DNA of 64,000 nt from Clavelina lepadiformis (Eukaryota > Chordata > Ascidiacea > Aplousobranchia > Clavelinidae), in the NCBI RefSeq assembly GCF_947623445.1, contig NC_135240.1, positions 25,854,001-25,918,000 of the forward strand, in the 5' to 3' direction. The position numbers were made by a program, and so were the translations under genes. Of this stretch, positions 1-10,100 are shown in pieces. How positions within the stretch are numbered: the stretch's first letter is position 1; each line of letters opens with the position of its first letter. The notes beneath the pieces were generated by a model that saw only the letters and a program-made list of their open reading frames with translations, did not search any database and had not been told where the DNA came from.

Positions 1-1423
1 CGAAAGCCTTTATGTTATTACAGATACAGTTTATCAGAAACAATCCTTTATTGTAGGAACTGTACAAATTCCGATTAATACACAATCACAAACTTAGCAT
101 TCACCATTTGAAACAAGTCTAAAACATTACAATTAACTCGACTAACGTAATACGTTCGTACGATTCTGTATCTCTGTCTGCGCGGTTACTCGCATATCAG
201 TTCGAGTTTATAAAGCGGAGCGATGTGAACGGAAATATTCAACACAATATACACGAACATTTCAGAATGCGCGAACGATAAAATAAAGCGTTGGCAATGG
301 GGATTATTTTCAGTTAAAACTCGGTTGTTATGAAATCACCTGGTAACGTACTAAACGGCGCTTTCACATGAAGTTATTTAGAGATAGTTTCCAAATATTA
401 TGCGACAACTGCAGTTTTCATCACTAAACAATACTTCAATAAATAACTGGCGAATACTTTCCCACGAATGATATATTGGTATTAAAAGTGGCTCCCAGGC
501 CACTACAAGTTCACGGTTCAAACCCAGTGAAAATTCGGTGGACTTGGGTCGGTCGTTGGTCTAGACGGGGAGTCCAGCTAGGCCACCAGCTGGCCAGACT
601 CCCGTCTAGAATGTAGAGGTTGGGGTCATTAAAATGCAGAGGTTGATTCAGCAGATGCAGAGTTTATCGGTCTTAACTTATGTTATTGACTTAATTAACC
701 TGCTGCATTAATTATCTGACTCTATGGTTGCGTGCGGTTAGAATTCTCTAACCTCTTGTCAGCCGAAAGTTCTTATTATATTATAACAGATACAGTTTAC
801 CAGAAAAGGCTTTTATTGTAGGTGCTGTACACTTTCTCAATATTACGCATAACCAAAAACATAGTATTACCACTGCTAATAAGATGTCTATTGAATTACA
901 ATCACCATGACTACCGTAGTACGGTCGTTCAAATCTCTATAACTTTCCGTCTGCGCACTTCTCGCGCAGAAGTTCGAGCTTATAAAATATGGTGCGATGT
1001 GGCGGAAATATACGACAAAAAAGGCATTAACATTTCAAAGCGTGTGAGCGAGAAAAACAGTGCGTTTGCAATGCAAATTACATTCGGTTAAAGCTGGAAA
1101 CAGTTTCTTGGAGTTTCTTGGAAAGGACCTGGTAACGTACTAAAAGGAGTTTTCACACGAAGTTATTCAGAGCAAGTTTTCAAATATACCAACGATAATT
1201 GCAGTGTTCTGAAAAAGCAAGTTCCTAAACTCCAATCACTAACTGGAAAACTCTTTCCCAAGAATGATGTGGTGGTATTGAACGTTTAAAAACTCCAACT
1301 CTTAACTGGAAAACTCATTTCCAAGAATGACGTAATGGTATTACATTTGCCACACAGGTCGCTACATTCCTCACCCGCTACGGAAGGAAAAAGATAACAA
1401 TTAAAATGTAACATACTGAAGAG
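1..1423 (+). repeat. Two diverged copies of a ~780-bp tandem repeat (first copy cut by window edge)
   Basis: Copy A runs from the window start to about 609 and copy B from about 610 to 1,423. They share GCCGAAAG, ACAGATACAGTTTA, TTTATTGTAGG and a TATA-like block (TTATAAA at about 212 and 980) followed by GCGATGTG and CGGAAATAT. Each copy ends at a 28-bp satellite unit. The same pair recurs whole at 15,775-17,325. No protein or known RNA was recognised, and the 89-codon open frame inside copy B has no recognisable domain. Confidence 0.7.
561..609 (+). repeat. Single 28-bp satellite unit with an inverted arm
   Basis: CTAGACGGGGAGTC at 561-574 is the near-perfect inverse of GACTCCCGTCTAG at 597-609. 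Between them lies one satellite unit containing CCAGCTGG. The block follows a B-box-like GGTTCAAACC stretch at about 515. Confidence 0.75.
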
Positions 1424-1478
1424 CTAGGCCACCAGCTGGCCAGACTCCCGTCTAGGCCACCAGCTGGCAAGACTCCCG
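1424..1478 (+). repeat. 28-bp satellite, two units
   Basis: Two units with core CCAGCTGG followed by GACTCCCGTC, the second with GGCAAGACT instead of GGCCAGACT. They run directly into a truncated arginine tRNA. Confidence 0.8.
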
Positions 1479-1547
1479 TCGGCTTAGCCGGATTAGCGCG
1501 CTGGACTTCTAATCCAGAGGTGCCGGGTTCGAGACCCGGCAGGGATT
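1478..1547 (+). pseudogene. Truncated tRNA-Arg(TCT) abutting satellite
   Basis: The anticodon arm (CTGGACTTCTAATCCAG), a fully paired T arm and the 3' CAGGGAT are those of tRNA-Arg(TCT). The 5' acceptor strand and first half of the D arm are replaced by satellite-derived CGTCGGCTTAGCCGG, so no acceptor stem can form. Confidence 0.8.
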
Positions 1548-1656
1548 ATTTGGCTTAATATTTTAAAAAGCTAATCACTTAACTCTACATATTTTCATCG
1601 TAAATTGAGAAAACCGTTAACATCATCTTATTATCAATTTTATCAAGATTTTATCA

Positions 1657-1664
1657 ATTTGCAT
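1657..1664 (+). promoter_or_regulatory. Octamer ATTTGCAT upstream of tRNA-Ser (representative)
   Basis: A perfect POU-type octamer lies at -23 to -16 relative to the mature serine tRNA at 1,680. The same eight bases occur at exactly this distance before 55 of the 57 serine loci, including those with otherwise different upstream DNA. Exceptions are the copies at 33,321 (none) and 43,475 (ATTTGTAT). A Pol III enhancer role is inference from octamer use in snRNA-type promoters. Confidence 0.5.
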
Positions 1665-1679
1665 TGAACATTAAGCACA

Positions 1680-1761
1680 GTTGTCGTGGCCGAGTGGTTA
1701 AGGCGACAGACTCGAAATGTGATGGGCTCTGCCCGCATAGGTTCGAATCCTGCCGACAACG
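1680..1761 (+). tRNA. tRNA-Ser(CGA), weakened
   Basis: 82 nt, loop CTCGAAA. The anticodon stem ACAGA/TGTGA has two mismatches and the T stem starts with an A opposite C. The acceptor and variable arms pair. A strong T-rich terminator follows. Confidence 0.6.
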
Positions 1762-1837
1762 CTGACATAAATTTTCTTTTTCATAAGTGATTCGAGAAGT
1801 GTGCGATTTTATCAATTTGCATTGATCATTAAGCACA

Positions 1838-1919
1838 GTTGTCGTGGCCAAGTGGTTAAGGCGACAGACTAGAAATCTGTTGGGCTCTGCCCGCGTAGGT
1901 TCGAATCCTGCCGACAACG
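1838..1919 (+). tRNA. tRNA-Ser(AGA)
   Basis: All stems pair. Differs from the consensus only by A for G after GCC in the D arm (GCCAAGTGG). TTTT follows within 20 nt. Confidence 0.85.
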
Positions 1920-1995
1920 CTGACATAAAATTACGTTTTCATAAGTGATTCGAGAAGTGTGCGATTTTATCAATTTGCATTGAACATTAAGCACA

Positions 1996-2077
1996 GTTGT
2001 CGTGGCCGAGTGGTTAAGGCGACAGACTAGAAATCTGTTGGGCTCTGCCCGCGTAGGTTCGAATCCTGCCGACAACG
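1996..2077 (+). tRNA. tRNA-Ser(AGA), consensus
   Basis: Acceptor GTTGTCG/CGACAAC, anticodon stem ACAGA/TCTGT, variable arm GGGC/GCCC and T stem all pair, with discriminator G. It is followed by TCTAG repeats rather than an immediate T-run. The first TTTTT is about 50 nt downstream. Confidence 0.92.
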
Positions 2078-2087
2078 CTGACATAAC

Positions 2088-2117
2088 GTCTAGTCTAGTC
2101 TAGTCTAGTCTAGTCTA
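2088..2117 (+). repeat. (TCTAG)n microsatellite, ~6 copies
   Basis: Pure pentamer run directly after the last serine unit of the group and before the leucine tRNA flank. Confidence 0.95.
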
Positions 2118-2342
2118 ATTTAGTCTGAGTCATATTTTTCAAAGCTTTTCACTTAACTGTACATATTTTCATCCTAAATTGAGCAAATCATTAACATCAT
2201 CGTCTACGTCTTCATCGTTGCATGTATCTGTGAATGTTACACAGTCACGAGCGAAAACCACCGTGACATTAGTCCTAAATTAAGCCGTTTACTGGTTTTG
2301 TTGTAAGTATTATTAGAACGGAGATCCATATAAAACATCGAG

Positions 2343-2460
2343 GTCAGGATGGACGAATGGTCTAAGGCGCCAGACTCAAGCAGAGGCTTAGTCGCTTTGT
2401 GCGGCTCTAGGGTGTTCTGGTCTCCGAATCTAAGCGTGGGTTCGAATCCCACTTCTGACA
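2343..2460 (+). tRNA. tRNA-Leu(CAA) with 34-nt intron
   Basis: Acceptor GTCAGGA/TCTGAC and anticodon stem CCAGA/TCTGG are intact. An intron at 2,381-2,414 lies one base 3' of the anticodon, the normal position for eukaryotic tRNA-Leu(CAA). Oddities: the D arm and A box read TGGACGAATGG rather than TGGCCGAGTGG, and the variable arm (CTCC..CTAAG) no longer pairs. TATAAAA lies just upstream and TTTT follows. Confidence 0.8.
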
Positions 2461-2641
2461 GTAGTTTTGGAAAGTTTTACTTCACATATATGCTAACTTT
2501 GTGTCGGATTGCATTGATGTGAACAGTAAAATTGAACATTGCGAAATTTATTTCTTAGTTCCACAACGGTTCGATCAAGTAATTTTTTCCGATTTTCTAG
2601 ACTGGATCGTTTTTTAAAGGGTAAAAGGTTGGTATGAGTTT

Positions 2642-2715
2642 GTCTCTGTGGCGCAATGGATTAGCGCGTTGGACTTCTAATCCAGAGGTTCCGGGTTCGA
2701 GTCCCAGCAGGGATG
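2642..2715 (+). tRNA. tRNA-Arg(TCT)
   Basis: Intronless, 74 nt. Acceptor GTCTCTG/CAGGGAT pairs with wobbles and the anticodon loop is CTTCTAA. One T-stem mismatch (CCGGG/CCCAG). TTTT lies about 17 nt downstream. Confidence 0.8.
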
Positions 2716-2996
2716 ATTGGCTTAATATTTTAAAAAGCTAATCACTTAACTCTACATATTTTCATCCTAAATTGAGAAAACCGTTAACATCATCGTCTAC
2801 GGCTTTTATAAAGTAAATCTAGAAAGAAACAATCTGGATTGGTGCGTTGTATTTATCCTCGATTAAACATCGTTGCTTGGATCTGTGAATTTTATACAGC
2901 CACGAGTAAAACAACCGTGACATTAGTGCTAAATTAAACCTTTACCTAGTTTTGTGGTAATTATTATAAGAACGGAAATCCATACAAAACATCAGG

Positions 2997-3144
2997 GTCA
3001 GGATGGCCGAGTGGTCTAAGGCGCCAGACTCAAGCAGAGGCTTAGTCGCTTTGTGCGGCTCTAGAGGCGTGAGTTCGAATCCCTAGTAGTAGACTAGATA
3101 TCTGTTGAGATCTGCCCGCGGATGTTCGAATCCTGCCGACAACG
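2997..3144 (+). pseudogene. Leu/Ser chimeric tRNA, 148 nt
   Basis: Bases 2,997-3,090 are tRNA-Leu(CAA) with the canonical A box TGGCCGAGTGG and intron, but the 3' strand of the anticodon stem and the variable arm are missing and the T arm runs into CTAGTAGTAG. Bases 3,091-3,144 are the 3' part of tRNA-Ser from the anticodon loop to CGACAACG. Two B-box-like TTCGAATCC blocks are kept, so it may still be a Pol III unit although no cloverleaf can form. Confidence 0.8.
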
Positions 3145-3220
3145 CTGACATAAAATTACGATTTCATAAGTGATTCGAGAAAAGTGCCATTTTATCTATT
3201 TGCATTGAACATTAAGGACA

Positions 3221-3302
3221 GTTTTCGTGGCCGAGTGGTTACGGCGACAGACTCGAAATCTGATGGGATCTGCCCGCGTAGGTTCGAATCCTGCCGACAA
3301 CG
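3221..3302 (+). tRNA. tRNA-Ser(CGA), degenerate
   Basis: The acceptor starts GTTTTCG, breaking one pair with CGACAAC. GTTACGG in the D arm and GGGATCT in the variable arm also deviate. The anticodon loop CTCGAAA is clear. Confidence 0.5.
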
Positions 3303-3377
3303 CTGACATAAACTTTCGTTTTCATAACTGATTCGAGAAAAGTGCCATTTTTTTATTTGCATTTGACATTCATCACA

Positions 3378-3459
3378 GTTGTCGTGCCCAAGTGGTTAAG
3401 GCGACAGACTAGATATCTGTTGGGCTCTGACCGCGTAGGTTCGAATCCTGCCGACAACG
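3378..3459 (+). tRNA. tRNA-Ser(AGA), variant
   Basis: The anticodon loop is CTAGATA. The D arm is changed (TGCCCAAGTGG) and the variable arm reads CTCTGACC, losing one pair. The upstream flank differs from most copies (TTTGACATTCATCAC) but keeps the octamer at the same spacing. Confidence 0.55.
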
Positions 3460-3535
3460 CTGACATAAAATTACCTTTTCATAAGTGATTCGAGAAAAGT
3501 TGGATTATATCTATTTGCATTGAACATTAAGCACA

Positions 3536-3617
3536 ATTGTCGTGGCCGAGTGGTTAAGGCGACAGACTAGAAATCTGTTGGGCTCTGCCCGCGTAGGTTC
3601 GAATCCTGTCGACAACG
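3536..3617 (+). tRNA. tRNA-Ser(AGA), A at position 1
   Basis: A instead of G at the first base breaks the terminal acceptor pair, and the T stem has a G-T wobble (CCTGT). All other stems are consensus. TTTTT follows. Confidence 0.7.
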
Positions 3618-3693
3618 CTGACATTAATATTCTTTTTCATAAGTGATTCGAGAAGTGTGCGATTTTATCAATTTGCATTGATCATTAAGCACA

Positions 3694-3775
3694 GTTGTCG
3701 TGGCCGAGTGGTTAAGGCGACAGACTTGAAATCTGTTGGGTTTTGCCCGCGAAGGTTCGAATCCTGCCGACAACG
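3694..3775 (+). tRNA. tRNA-Ser(TGA)
   Basis: Loop CTTGAAA with a paired anticodon stem. The variable arm GGGT/GCCC uses a wobble. The T stem GAAGG/CCTGC has one mismatch. Followed by TTTTCTTTTT. Confidence 0.75.
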
Positions 3776-3851
3776 CTGACATAAATTTTCTTTTTCATAA
3801 GTGATTCGAGAAGTGTGCGATTTTATCAATTTGCATTGATCATTAAGCACA

Positions 3852-3933
3852 GTTGTCGTGGCCGAGTGGTTAAGGCGACAGACTAGAAATCTGTTGGGCT
3901 CTGCCCGCGTAGGTTCGAATCCTGCCGACAACG
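3852..3933 (+). tRNA. tRNA-Ser(AGA), consensus
   Basis: Identical in mature sequence to the copy at 1,996, with no mismatches in any stem. TTTT follows within 20 nt. Confidence 0.92.
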
Positions 3934-4009
3934 CTGACATAAAATTACGTTTTCATAAGTGATTCGAGAAGTGTGCGATTTTATCAATTTGCATTGAACA
4001 TTAAGCACA

Positions 4010-4091
4010 GTTGTCGTGGCCGAGTGGTTAAGGCGACAGACTAGAAATCTGTTGGGCTCTGCCCGCGTAGGTTCGAATCCTGCCGACAACG
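4010..4091 (+). tRNA. tRNA-Ser(AGA), consensus
   Basis: Fully paired cloverleaf. It stands directly before the second TCTAG run and so lacks a close terminator. Confidence 0.92.
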
Positions 4092-4101
4092 CTGACATAA
4101 C

Positions 4102-4131
4102 GTCTAGTCTAGTCTAGTCTAGTCTAGTCTA
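4102..4131 (+). repeat. (TCTAG)n, ~6 copies
   Basis: Same position relative to serine and leucine genes as the run at 2,088. Confidence 0.95.
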
Positions 4132-4356
4132 ATTTAGTCTGAGTCATATTTTTCAAAGCTTTTCACTTAACTGTACATATTTTCATCCTAAATTGAGCAA
4201 ATCATTAACATTATCGTCTACGTCTTCATCGTTGCATGTATCTGTGAATGTTACACAGTCACGAGCGAAAGCCACCGTGACATTAGTGCTAAATTAAGCC
4301 GTTTACTGGTTTTGTTGTAAGTATTATTAGAACGGAGATCCATATAAAACATTGAG

Positions 4357-4474
4357 GTCAGGATGGACGAATGGTCTAAGGCGCCAGACTCAAGCAGAGG
4401 CTTAGTCGCTTTGTGCGGCTCTAGGGTGTTCTGGTCTCCGAATCTAAGCGTGGGTTCGAATCCCACTTCTGACA
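4357..4474 (+). tRNA. tRNA-Leu(CAA) with intron
   Basis: Intron at 4,395-4,428. Mature part identical to the copy at 2,343, including the D-arm change and unpaired variable arm. TTTT follows after 7 nt. Confidence 0.8.
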
Positions 4475-4655
4475 GTAGTTTTGGAAAGTTTTACTTCACA
4501 TATATGCTAACTTTGTGTCGGATTGCATTGATGTGAACAGTAAAATTGAACATTGCGAAATTTATTTCTTAGTTCCACAACGGTTCGATCAAGTAATTTT
4601 TTCCGATTTTCTAGACTGGATCGTTTTTTAAAGGGTAAAATGTTGGTATGAGTTT

Positions 4656-4729
4656 GTCTCTGTGGCGCAATGGATTAGCGCGTTGGACTTCTAATCCAGA
4701 GGTTCCGGGTTCGAGTCCCGGCAGGGTTG
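4656..4729 (+). tRNA. tRNA-Arg(TCT)
   Basis: The T stem CCGGG/CCCGG is perfect. The 3' strand CAGGGTT loses the second acceptor pair. Confidence 0.82.
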
Positions 4730-5010
4730 ATTGGCTTAATATTTTAAAAAGCTAATCACTTAACTCTACATATTTTCATCCTAAATTGAGAAAACCGTTA
4801 ACATCATCGTCTACGGCTTCTATAAAGTAAATCTAGAATGAAACAATCTGGATTGGTGCGTTGTATTTATCCTCGATTAAACATCGTTGCTTGGATCTGT
4901 GAATTTTATACAGCCACGAGTAAAACAACCGTGATATTAGTGCTAAATTTAGCCTTTACCTAGTTTTGTGGTAATTATTATAAGAACGGAAATCCATACA
5001 AAACATCATC

Positions 5011-5158
5011 GTCAGGATGGCCGAGTGGTCTAAGGCGCCAGACTCAAGCAGAGGCATAGTCGCTTTGTGCGGCTCTAGAGGCGTGGGTTCGAATCCATAG
5101 TAGTAGACTAGATATCTGTTGAGCTCTGCCCGCGGATGTTCGAATCCTGCCGACAACG
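5011..5158 (+). pseudogene. Leu/Ser chimeric tRNA
   Basis: Leucine part 5,011-5,104 (intron variant GGCATAG), serine 3' part 5,105-5,158. Downstream sequence TTTCTTTTTC gives a terminator. Confidence 0.8.
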
Positions 5159-5234
5159 CTGACATAAAATTTCTTTTTCATAAGTGATTCGAAAAGTGTG
5201 CGATTTTATCAATTTGCATTGATCATTAAGCACA

Positions 5235-5316
5235 GTTGTCGTGGCCGAGTGGTTAAGGTGACAGACTTGAAATCTGTTGGGATCTGCCCGCGTAGGTTCG
5301 AATCCTGCCCACAACG
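5235..5316 (+). tRNA. tRNA-Ser(TGA), variant
   Basis: Anticodon arm intact. GGTGAC in the D arm, GGGATCT in the variable arm, and CCCACAAC at the 3' end lose one pair each. No T-run follows; the tRNA leads into the 1-kb repeat. Confidence 0.6.
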
Positions 5317-5333
5317 CTGACATAACGTCTAGT

Positions 5334-6352
5334 CGTAGCCAGCAAGCGAACTTGAATGGAATAGAGCACTGTTAATGGCGTTATTTCTCAAGTTTCGTAC
5401 AAGCGTCACAGTTAGTTCCCACTCCCAGTTACTCAATGTTTTGGGTTCAAATCCCTGCCCAAGCGCTGGTCGTCTATTCTTAAGAAATAAAACGAATATA
5501 TCTTACAAGACTTTGAAAGTTTAAGTGTGCAACAAGACTCTACAAAATTGAAGTTCAGTAACACACAAAAATTTCAGTCCCACGATGAAAAAAGGTGGAA
5601 AGGTATAAATCTACCGATAAGTTTGGACGTAAGCGATGGCGCAGTGAAAACAGCGGAGAACAGCAAATCAAAGGTTTTCGGTTCAAGCTTCTGGCCATCC
5701 AAGCCTAGTCCAAGAAGATTCTGTCGCATAGTTCCCACTCGAAGGTAGGCCACTGAACGTTTTGGGATCAAATCCCTGCCAAAAGGCTGGTCTTCTTTTC
5801 TTAGGAAATAAAACGAAATTATCCTAAAAGACTTTGAAAGTCGAAGTGTGTGATAGGACTCCAAAAAATAGATTTTAACTCACATAAAAAAATTTCAGTC
5901 TCACAACGAAATAAGGTGAAAAGGTATAAATGTACCAGTTGTCAGTGAAGTAAGCGATGGCGCAGTGAAAACATATGCTAGCAGCAAATCAAAGGTTCTC
6001 GGTTCAAACCTCTGTCCATCCAAGCCTAGCCTAAGAAGATACCGTCGCATAGTTCCAACTTCCAGTTAGGTAACTCAAGGTTTTGGGATCAAATCCCGGA
6101 GCAAGCGCTGGTGTTCCTATCTTAAGATACGACGAATTATTCCTGAAAGACTTTTAAAGTCAGTGTAATAAGTAAGTAAAAATTTACTCACATAAAAATA
6201 TTTCAGTCCCGCACTTTTCATGTTAAAAGATAGAAATCCCCCGGGTGGGTGGGTGGGTACACACACCAGCTAAGTGGAAATTTCAGTGAAAAGCAAGGCA
6301 AAGGTTCACGGTTCAAACCCAGTGAAAATTCGGTGGACTTGGGTCGGTCGGT
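5334..6352 (+). repeat. ~1-kb repeat with ~321-bp tRNA-like modules, copy 1
   Basis: The core B-box-like motif (GGGTTCAAATCC or GGGATCAAATCC) recurs at about 5,441, 5,761 and 6,081, a 320-321 bp period. Two modules carry TATAAA exactly 29 bp before GCGATGGCGCAGTG, at 5,604 with 5,633-5,700 and at 5,925 with 5,954-6,021. Each module ends in CCATCC, which pairs with GATGG like an acceptor stem, after GGTTCAAGC or GGTTCAAACC. It resembles a tRNA-derived SINE but no named family was recognised. The 73- and 96-codon open frames inside overlap on opposite strands and have no protein signature. Confidence 0.6.
6243..6257 (+). other. G-quadruplex motif
   Basis: GGGTGGGTGGGTGGG has four G3 runs with one-base loops. 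It is present in this copy and at 22,992-23,006. Copies 2, 4, 5 and 6 of the repeat have only enough units for three usable G3 runs, and copy 7 lacks it. Confidence 0.8.
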
Positions 6353-6372
6353 GGTCTAGACGGGGAGTCCAG

Positions 6373-6473
6373 CTAGGCCACCAGCTCCGAGACCAGCTAG
6401 CCAGACTCCCGTCTAGGTCACCGGCCGGCCAGACTCCCGTCTAGGCCACCGGCTGGCCAGACTCCCGTCTAGG
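6373..6473 (+). repeat. 28-bp satellite, three to four diverged units
   Basis: Units carry substitutions (CCGGCCGG, CCGGCTGG) and an interruption GCTCCGAGACCAGCT. The last unit joins directly to leucine-flank DNA at 6,474. Confidence 0.8.
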
Positions 6474-6633
6474 GATTGGTGCGTTGTATTTATCCTCGAT
6501 TAAACATCGTTGCTTGGATCTGTGAATTTTATACAGCCACGAGTAAAACAACCGTGACATTAGTGCTAAATTAAACCTTTACCTAGTTTTGTGGTAATTA
6601 TTATAAGAACGGAAATCCATACAAAACATCAGG

Positions 6634-6781
6634 GTCAGGATGGCCGAGTGGTCTAAGGCGCCAGGCTCAAGCAGAGGCTTAGTCGCTTTGTGCGGCTCTA
6701 GAGGCGTGGGTTCGAATCCCTAGTAGTAGACTAGATATCTGTTGAGATCTGCCCGCGGATGTTCGCATCCTGCCGACAACG
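6634..6781 (+). pseudogene. Leu/Ser chimeric tRNA
   Basis: Leucine part has CCAGGCTCAAG at the anticodon arm. The serine part has GTTCGCATCC, a changed B box. Confidence 0.78.
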
Positions 6782-6857
6782 CTGACATAAAATTACAATT
6801 TCATAAGTGATTCGAGAAAAGTGCGATTTTATCAATTTGCATTGATCATTAAGCACA

Positions 6858-6872
6858 GTTGTCGTGGCCGAG
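6858..6872 (+). pseudogene. tRNA-Ser 5' stub at array edge
   Basis: Only the first 15 bases of tRNA-Ser (acceptor 5' strand and start of the D arm) remain, with octamer upstream. Unrelated DNA starts at 6,873, marking the array breakpoint. Confidence 0.8.
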
Positions 6873-7158
6873 ACAAATGGGTGATCAACAACCAAGCGAA
6901 TCGTTTATTAGTTAAGATCATGTCGCTTCTATGCAGTCTGTCAGTTTCAAAGTTATTAAATATAGAAAAGCTTTCAAACAAACTTACTTAAGGTTGGTAC
7001 TTTTACAAGAGAAAAAAACAAAAATAACGTACCACGCTGTAACCACCGCAATTATAGCATAACAAGAGGTAGGCCTAGACCATAAGGCTTATATTTTCAA
7101 CTTACGTCATGAGCTTCACGTACCAGCTCCTTAAGACAGAGTAATATTGCGTTTGAGA
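6873..7158 (+). other. 5' flank of SLCO gene
   Basis: Single-copy DNA between the array edge and the first ATG of the SLCO gene. No TATA box at a convincing distance was seen. It probably holds the promoter and 5' UTR. Confidence 0.4.
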
Positions 7159-10100
7159 ATGAAGAAAACACACAAGATGGAGAAGGATCACGACGACTCA
7201 TCGGATGGTGACAACCACTCAGAGGATGTGGATGATGGACCAAGTCCGGAGGAAGGAGATTACAAGTTGTTCTGGTTCCTTAGGATCCCGTTCCTCCAGT
7301 TCCTGAATAATCCTAACGGCCTTATCGTTATTCATTGTTTATTCGGGATTGCTTCAGGTCATGGACATTACCATAGCGTAGCGAAATATTTTGTACTGTT
7401 TTTTCATAAAGGGATGAAAAGCTGTAGCAATACAAAAACTTCCCATTTTTCATTGTTGCACACGGGCAACCAGAATTACTGTACAATAGAAACGATTATA
7501 ACTTAGAAGAGAAAAAACAAAACAAAGATCTTACTTCAGTGAATGAAGGTTAAAATGAATTTAGATGGCAGATTACTGTATAAACATCAGGTTAATACCT
7601 GGCAACGTTTAAACTTGGATTAAACGTATCTTACAGAAACATCTTGTAAATCTAATTTTAAACAATTTCTGCTTTAATTAGGTGCAATGTCAAGTGGAAT
7701 AGCGAATATCAACGTGGCAGTTCTCGAGCAGCGGTTCGGTTTGAATAGTTCGGATTCGGCGTTGATCGTTGTCGGATACGATATTGCATAATTTTGCGTC
7801 CTCACCGTTTTCGTCACCTACTTTGGGGGGAAAAGGCATCGACCGAGATTGGTGACCATCGGGTTTGCAACTTACGGACTAGGATCGTTGGTCTATGCCC
7901 TTCCGCACTTTCTCACCGCTCTTTATGAGTTTGGAGGAAGCAACTTGGAAGGTATTTCTCTTACTTTAAAATCGATTGATTATTTTCATTCCAACTTTGT
8001 TATTAATTAAGCCTACTAATAACACTTTGTAAATATAGACCTACCTGCTACGGAATAAGCACTCTATACACGAGATATAGATATTAACTTAGTATCCAAA
8101 TAATAATTTTAAGTAAAGATTAAATAGGATATTTTGGAAACAATTAATCTGAATGAAAAAAATTAAATTCATTTATTTAACATTTCATCTTTGAAGTTAT
8201 TTGCATCCCGGACTCTGAGATCGTTTGTGACGAAAGCAGGAAGAATTTGCGTTACAACATGTACATCATTCTGGTCGGCCAGTTGCTCATGGGTAGTGGA
8301 GTGACCCCGTTCTACACCCTGGGTCTTGCTTACATCGAGGACAGCGTCTCGAAACGGTCAGCCTCGATATACTTGGGTGAGTGAACCAGCCCGAACTAAT
8401 TTACATAAATATTCATTACGTTTTTATACGCTTGAATCTGTGCAATCATGCACACCTGGGTGAATGCGTGCGTGAATGCATTCACAAGCGCATGCATTCG
8501 TGCACATGTGCACATCTATACTCAGTCGTGGGATTCAGATCGGCTGGTGCTGACTGGTTCTAGGAATTTTAATGGCCTCCGCGAACCGTTTGTTAAAAAG
8601 CGTATGTATGGGCCTATGTGTATATCGGCCCCGGGTCAATATGATATGCTGCTATAGTGAGAGAACTGAATGTTAAAATATTTGAATCCCACAACTGCCT
8701 ATAGGTCCTTATATTGTTCTCTTAAAGTCAATCACTCTCTTTTGCGAATAAACAATGATAGAATGACAATGTAAGAATAAACCAACTTCACCTTTTAAAT
8801 AATTACAACCTATATAATGATCAAGTGTAAAGACACTAAATCCTATACTGGAAAGTTACTATACCTCCACACTGATGGTGACTGAAAATAGATAACTTCT
8901 CTCCCAGAAGTGTACTTGGTATAGTGCAATATATTGCTTATATTCCATCGCATGCGGTTTGATAGATATGGTACTTGACACTATTTAGTTATTACATTAG
9001 TGTAAACACTGAGGCTTTTGGAAATAAGCTTATACGAAATGTTTTCCAGGCATTGCAAATGCAGCATCAGCACTAGGACCAGTAATCGGTTTCATAGCAG
9101 GTGGAGTTATTTTATCCGATTATTACGTCGATTTCGACAAAGTATCTGAGTAAGTTGCTTGACACACCATATAAGCTACATAAATGGTCATAAAATTTTG
9201 TAACCATTGTAGCCTGCATTGACAGATAACGACTTCATAGTAAATAAATAACTGCATCCCGCATTTACGGCTGCACCCTGCAACCAATTGTAAGTTTATT
9301 GCAGCAGGAGCCAATCAACAGCCGTGAATGATTTGTAAATATCTCAGCGGGATTCAAAACTTTATCAAACGTACACATCTGCTGTAGAGGTTCTAATATA
9401 AGTAAACGTTAAAAATTTTAGACCCCCGCTTCCTAATTACGACCCAAGATGGGTTGGTGCATGGTGGGTATTTCTCTTGGCGGCTATGGAGTTCACTTGG
9501 CTCCTTGCGGTACCCATGTCAGGATTCCCAAAACAACTACCTGGTACGTTTTTCGTAATGACTGTGTCTAGTAATCAGGCTTTACATAATGTTGAAGGTG
9601 TTGTGCTTTACCTGGTTTTGCAACCAGTAGCGCTTCTTTATTTCGTTTGCTCATTGTGTTATTTGCAAATAGGAACAGCGAAGAACCGGAAAAACAGGGT
9701 CTCCGAAGTGCACCAAAACGGGGGCGCTCAAATCGCCAACAAAGACGGTTTTGGTTCCTCCTACGAGGACCTGCCCCGCGCCATCGTCACCCTACTGAAA
9801 AACCCTACGTACGTCATAATCACCGTCTGTGGATGCTTGCAATCTCTTCTGATCGCCGGAACAGCGGCTTTCTTTGCCAAGTATATTGAAAATGCTTTCC
9901 GAATGTCTGTAGGCGACGCAGCTGTACTGTCAGGTGACTAATTGTAGGCTGCTTATGAAGGATTATAAGTTATATTTGCTTTGCTTTGTAGTGCGCAAAG
10001 TTAATCTAGTATAGGTCACAGATAAACCAAACTCGAATCAAATAAAACGGAAATAAGCATAAACTTTTTTTTTCCAAACTGGAATAAGACGCTACAACGA

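Larger units (their letters stand above)
1..6768 (+). repeat. Segmental duplication, left copy
   Basis: Matches 15,903-23,517 in the same orientation. The offset is 15,902 for 1-1,560, 16,592 for about 1,654-3,940 and 16,749 for about 3,934-6,768. The offset steps come from extra serine-tRNA units in the right copy (a 316-bp pair at 17.9-18.2 kb and a 157-bp unit at 20.5-20.7 kb). Lines compared by eye are essentially identical, implying a very recent duplication or an assembly duplicate. Confidence 0.85.
1424..6872 (+). other. tRNA array, left arm
   Basis: Contains 10 serine tRNAs, 2 leucine and 2 arginine tRNAs, 3 Leu/Ser chimeras and 1 truncated arginine copy, all on the + strand. Serine copies sit in tandem units of 157-158 bp. 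The array stops abruptly inside a serine gene at 6,872, after which single-copy DNA begins. Confidence 0.9.

Noticed and set aside
7789-7791. TAA suppressed by an array tRNA
   Set aside because: Anticodons read in the array are AGA, TGA, CGA, CAA and TCT. None reads TAA by normal pairing.
9544-9672. Reading through SLCO intron 5 as coding
   Set aside because: The stretch is open in frame, but it has a standard GT-AG boundary, would interrupt the conserved junction after the signature helix, and resembles no transporter sequence.
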